Assembly (NCBI GenBank): GCA_046262315.1
Contig: JBHEMZ010000118.1
Location: 1 to 61,198, forward strand
Length of the DNA: 61,198 nt
Reading direction: 5' to 3'
DNA from: JACVRM01 sp046262315
GTDB lineage: Bacteria; Actinomycetota; Thermoleophilia; Gaiellales; Gaiellaceae
Shown: piece by piece, positions 58,526-61,198 of the stretch
Numbering within the stretch: position 1 is the stretch's first letter
How the letters are laid out: every line of letters begins with the position of its first letter
Made by a program: the position numbers and the translations under genes
The notes under the pieces: generated by a model
What the model was told of the DNA's origin: nothing
What the model saw: only the letters and a program-made list of their open reading frames with translations
Databases searched by the model: none

Positions 58526-61198
58526 CTATCCCGCGAGGCGGCGGCGCAGGCGCTCGGCCGAGACGGCGTTCTCCTTGCGCTCGTAGAGGTCCAGCGCCTG
58601 CTCCAGCGCGGCCGTCGTCTCGCCGGCGCGACCGGCGAGCCCCAGCACCTCGGCCAGGTCCTCGAGCACGCGCGCATGGACGTTGACGTAGTCGCACCGC
58701 TCGATGATCGAGAGCGCGTCGCGCACCAGCGCCTCTCCCTCGTCGAGTCGGCCGCTACGGGCGAGCAACTTGCCGCGCAGCCGGCGCTGGTCGACCTGGG
58801 CGAGCATGTCGTCGCCCGCGCCTGTCTCCTCGACGATCCCGCACAGCTTTTCCGCCTCGTCGTACCGTCGTTGCTGGTAGGCCGCTTCGGCCAGGCAGGC
58901 GGCCAGGAAGCTGAGGAAGCCGCGGTCGCCCATGGCCTGGAGCGTCTCGAAGGCCGGGCGGGCCACCTGCTCCGCCGCAGCAGGATCGCCGGCCAGGAGC
59001 TCGATCTCCGCAAACCCTCCGCCCGCGGAGCCCGCCACGACCTTCAGTCCGAGCTCGTCCGCGATCGTCATGGACGCACGCTGCACCGCCCGCGCCTCGT
59101 CGAAGCGTCCCAGCATCGCGATGAACCCGGCTTTTGCATACAGCGCGAACGACCGTGTGAAGCCCGGGGCGTGCCGGTCGGCCAGCACCTCTTCGACGTG
59201 TCGCAGCCCCTCCGTGACGGGCATGGGACCATGCAGGCACGTGCTGAGGAACCAGGCCTGGGCCTCGGACTCCTCGCGTCGGGCTCCGGCTCGCCGCGCA
59301 TGCTCGAGTGCGCGCGGCGCCGCTTCTTGCGCCTCGGCGGCGCGGCCCAGGAAGAAGCGCAGCTTGAGGATCTGCCCCCAGGCCTTCGCGAGCCCGACGT
59401 CGTCGCCGAGCTCCTCGAACGTCCGGGTCGCGGCCTCCGCTGTCGCGAGACCCTCTACCATCGAGCCCCCAAGGGTGATGTCGAGCTCGGTACGGACGAC
59501 GCGCCCCCTCATCTCGATCCGGCGGTCGCCGGTCCGCTGCGCGCTCTCGATCGCGTCGTCCAGCGTCCGTCCCGCGCGCTCGAGCTCGCCCAGCGCGGTC
59601 AGGGCTTCCCCGAGCTCTGGCAGAAGGGCGAGTCGCGCCCGACTTGCCGCGGGGAGCAGCTCGAGCGCACGTGAGATCAGATTGGCCGCCGCAGTCATGT
59701 CGTCGCGGGCAAGCGCGCGGCGGCCGGCCGAGCCGAGCCGCTCCGCCGCACGGGCGCCGACCTGTTCGGCAGCCTCGTCCAGCTGCCCGAGCTGGCCGAA
59801 GTAGCGGTAGGCCTGCTCGAGGTGGTAGCCGAGGATCTCCTCGACTTCCCCCGCGCGCTCGCCTGCCGCTTCCTCGAGCCACGCGGCGAAGCGGCCGTGC
59901 AACTCGGCCCGTGCTTGCTTCGGCAGCGCGTCATAGGCGGCGTCGCGGAGCAGCAGGTGCCGGAAGCGGAACGCCTCGTGCCCCGCGAAGAGTCCCTGGT
60001 CCGGCCGGATGAACTCCTTGCGTAGGAGCGCCTGGAGGAGCGGCGAAAGGCGGAGTCTCAAATCCTCCGGCGAGAGCTCCGCCACGGCTGCGCGGTGGAA
60101 GATCTTGCCCTCGACGGATGCCCCCTCGATCACGGCTCGCTCGTCCGCGGGAAGCCGGTCGAGGCGCGCCGCGAGCAGCGCCTGGATCGACGGCGGCACC
60201 GTGGACTCGGACAGATCGCCGGCCACGATCCAGCCGCCGTTCCGGCGCTCGAGCGTGCCCTCGTCGATCAGCATCGCCACCATCTCCTCGACGAAGAGCG
60301 GGTTGCCCTCCGCCGCCGCCGCGATCCGCCGCCCGACGGCGTCCGGCAGCTCCGCCTGGCCGAGCAGGTTCTCCACGAGCAGCGCCGAGTCGTCCTCCCC
60401 GAGCGGCTCGAGTAGTACCGAGGTGGCGTTCAGCTTGCCGCCGCTCCAGCCCGGACGCAGGTCGAGCAGCTCGGGCCGTGCCATGCAGAGCAGCAGGATC
60501 GGCGACTCGCGCGCCCAGTCGGACAGGTGGTCGACGAGGTCGAGGAACGTGGGCTCCGCCCAGTGGCAGTCGTCGAACACCACCACGAGCGGTCGCTCGC
60601 GGGCGAGCTCCTCGAGCAGCCTGCGGGCCGCCCAGGAGATCTCCTCGCTACTGCCGCTCGGCGCACCTGCGCCGACGGCGCTCGCAATGAGCTCGGCGAC
60701 GCGATCCGCATCCTTGGCGTGCGGAAGTGCCGCGCGCACGACCTCGACGGGGTCGTCCCCGAGCTCCGCGACCAGCTCCGCGAGCGGCCAGAACGTGATC
60801 CCGTCGCCGTAGGAAAGACAGCGACCGCTGAGTACGCGCGCCCGGCCGTCGATCTCGCCGACGAGCTCGGAGACGAGCCGCGACTTGCCGACGCCGGCGG
60901 GGCCGAGGATGGTGAAGAGGTGGCACGTCCGATCCTGGACGGTGCGGTCGAATGCCTGGCGCAGCGCCATCTGCTCGTGCTCGCGCCCCACCATCGGCGA
61001 GTCGAGCCGCCTGCGGTGCCCGGCCGCGCCCGGCGAGACCTCGAGGAGTCTGAACGCCTGGATGCCTCCCGTCTTGCCCTTGAGCGCGAGCGGCTCGAGC
61101 TCTTCTACCTGGACGGCGTCCCGCACGAGCCGATAGGTCGCCTCGCCGATCAGGATCTCGCCTGGGGCCGCGGCCTGCTCCAGGCGCGCGGCCACGTT
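58526..61198 (-). CDS. Adenylate cyclase / AAA ATPase / TPR transcriptional regulator (partial)
   Basis: At least 890 residues; the 5' end is outside the window. The first ~50 residues are the end of a class III nucleotide cyclase (NVAARLEQAAAPGEILIG), so the catalytic part lies upstream. An ORC1/AAA_16 ATPase follows: VGREHEQ near residue 70, Walker A LGPAGVGKSRL near 97, and LVVVFDDCHWAEP near 202 (Walker B). The C-terminal half (about 480-890) is a helical TPR-like superhelix. No LuxR HTH is seen at the end (RLRRRLAG). Such AAA/TPR signal proteins are common in Actinobacteria; ligand unknown. Confidence 0.85.
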   Translation of the reverse strand, partial: NVAARLEQAAAPGEILIGEATYRLVRDAVQVEELEPLALKGKTGGIQAFRLLEVSPGAAGHRRRLDSPMVGREHEQMALRQAFDRTVQDRTCHLFTILGPAGVGKSRLVSELVGEIDGRARVLSGRCLSYGDGITFWPLAELVAELGDDPVEVVRAALPHAKDADRVAELIASAVGAGAPSGSSEEISWAARRLLEELARERPLVVVFDDCHWAEPTFLDLVDHLSDWARESPILLLCMARPELLDLRPGWSGGKLNATSVLLEPLGEDDSALLVENLLGQAELPDAVGRRIAAAAEGNPLFVEEMVAMLIDEGTLERRNGGWIVAGDLSESTVPPSIQALLAARLDRLPADERAVIEGASVEGKIFHRAAVAELSPEDLRLRLSPLLQALLRKEFIRPDQGLFAGHEAFRFRHLLLRDAAYDALPKQARAELHGRFAAWLEEAAGERAGEVEEILGYHLEQAYRYFGQLGQLDEAAEQVGARAAERLGSAGRRALARDDMTAAANLISRALELLPAASRARLALLPELGEALTALGELERAGRTLDDAIESAQRTGDRRIEMRGRVVRTELDITLGGSMVEGLATAEAATRTFEELGDDVGLAKAWGQILKLRFFLGRAAEAQEAAPRALEHARRAGARREESEAQAWFLSTCLHGPMPVTEGLRHVEEVLADRHAPGFTRSFALYAKAGFIAMLGRFDEARAVQRASMTIADELGLKVVAGSAGGGFAEIELLAGDPAAAEQVARPAFETLQAMGDRGFLSFLAACLAEAAYQQRRYDEAEKLCGIVEETGAGDDMLAQVDQRRLRGKLLARSGRLDEGEALVRDALSIIERCDYVNVHARVLEDLAEVLGLAGRAGETTAALEQALDLYERKENAVSAERLRRRLAG

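Overview
The window is a high-GC bacterial chromosome segment that reads as actinobacterial. The most likely source is the Thermoleophilia/Gaiellales side of the phylum, possibly an uncultured lineage. This is inferred from base composition, the dominance of GTG starts, the core order hrcA-dnaJ-prmA-mtaB-HIT-yqeY-phoH-ybeY-dgk-cdd-era, a deoC-ALDH-ALDH cluster and a PPi-type phosphofructokinase. No 16S gene is present, so placement below phylum is a guess.

Layout. 1-3418: end of an unrecognised gene, then leuS behind a putative leucine leader-peptide attenuator. 3415-5513 (minus): ECF sigma factor, DUF4349 membrane protein and a frameshifted secreted protein. 5615-9769: comEA-comEC-holA facing rpsT. 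10062-23752: a long plus-strand housekeeping run (murJ, lepA, hemW, hrcA, a phosphatase/nuclease, dnaJ, prmA, mtaB, HIT, yqeY, phoH, ybeY, dgk-PAP2, cdd, era). 23750-27239: deoC and two aldehyde dehydrogenase-family genes. 27242-33264: secreted, membrane and Tat proteins of uncertain role (RTX/BNR protein, TIM-barrel protein, SpeE-like membrane protein, lipoprotein, DyP-like protein). 33442-40266: pfk, tRNA-Leu(CAA) and a complete branched-chain amino-acid ABC transporter operon (livJHMGF). 40433-46771: accessory stretch with a kelch protein, a decayed DUF433/DUF5615 toxin-antitoxin module, a sulfatase fragment next to an intact sulfatase, a LarA-like protein and two GNAT genes. 46785-51896: polA, a small minus-strand ORF, rpsA, coaE. 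51893-57205: a ribbon-helix-helix pair with a DUF4097 beta-solenoid protein, then three MFS transporters. 57221-61198: M29 aminopeptidase, intergenic repeats and a partial adenylate-cyclase/AAA/TPR regulator.

The strongest window-wide signal is leaderless initiation. At many operon heads a TANNNT hexamer sits 6-7 nt upstream of a GTG (or 7-11 nt upstream of an ATG), with no Shine-Dalgarno sequence. Genes that do carry a clear Shine-Dalgarno (leuS, livJ, the second RHH gene, the first MFS gene, the M29 gene) mostly lie inside transcripts or behind a longer leader. I used this pattern to choose many start codons.

Most interesting for follow-up: the leaderless leader peptide and terminator ahead of leuS; the RHH-RHH-DUF4097 operon with a palindrome between its -35 and -10; an exact one-base deletion in a tandem signal-peptide repeat; a LarA-like protein that seems to lack the cofactor-anchoring residues; and overlapping divergent -10 elements between polA and a GNAT gene. 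I did not find a CRISPR array, prophage, insertion sequence or rRNA.
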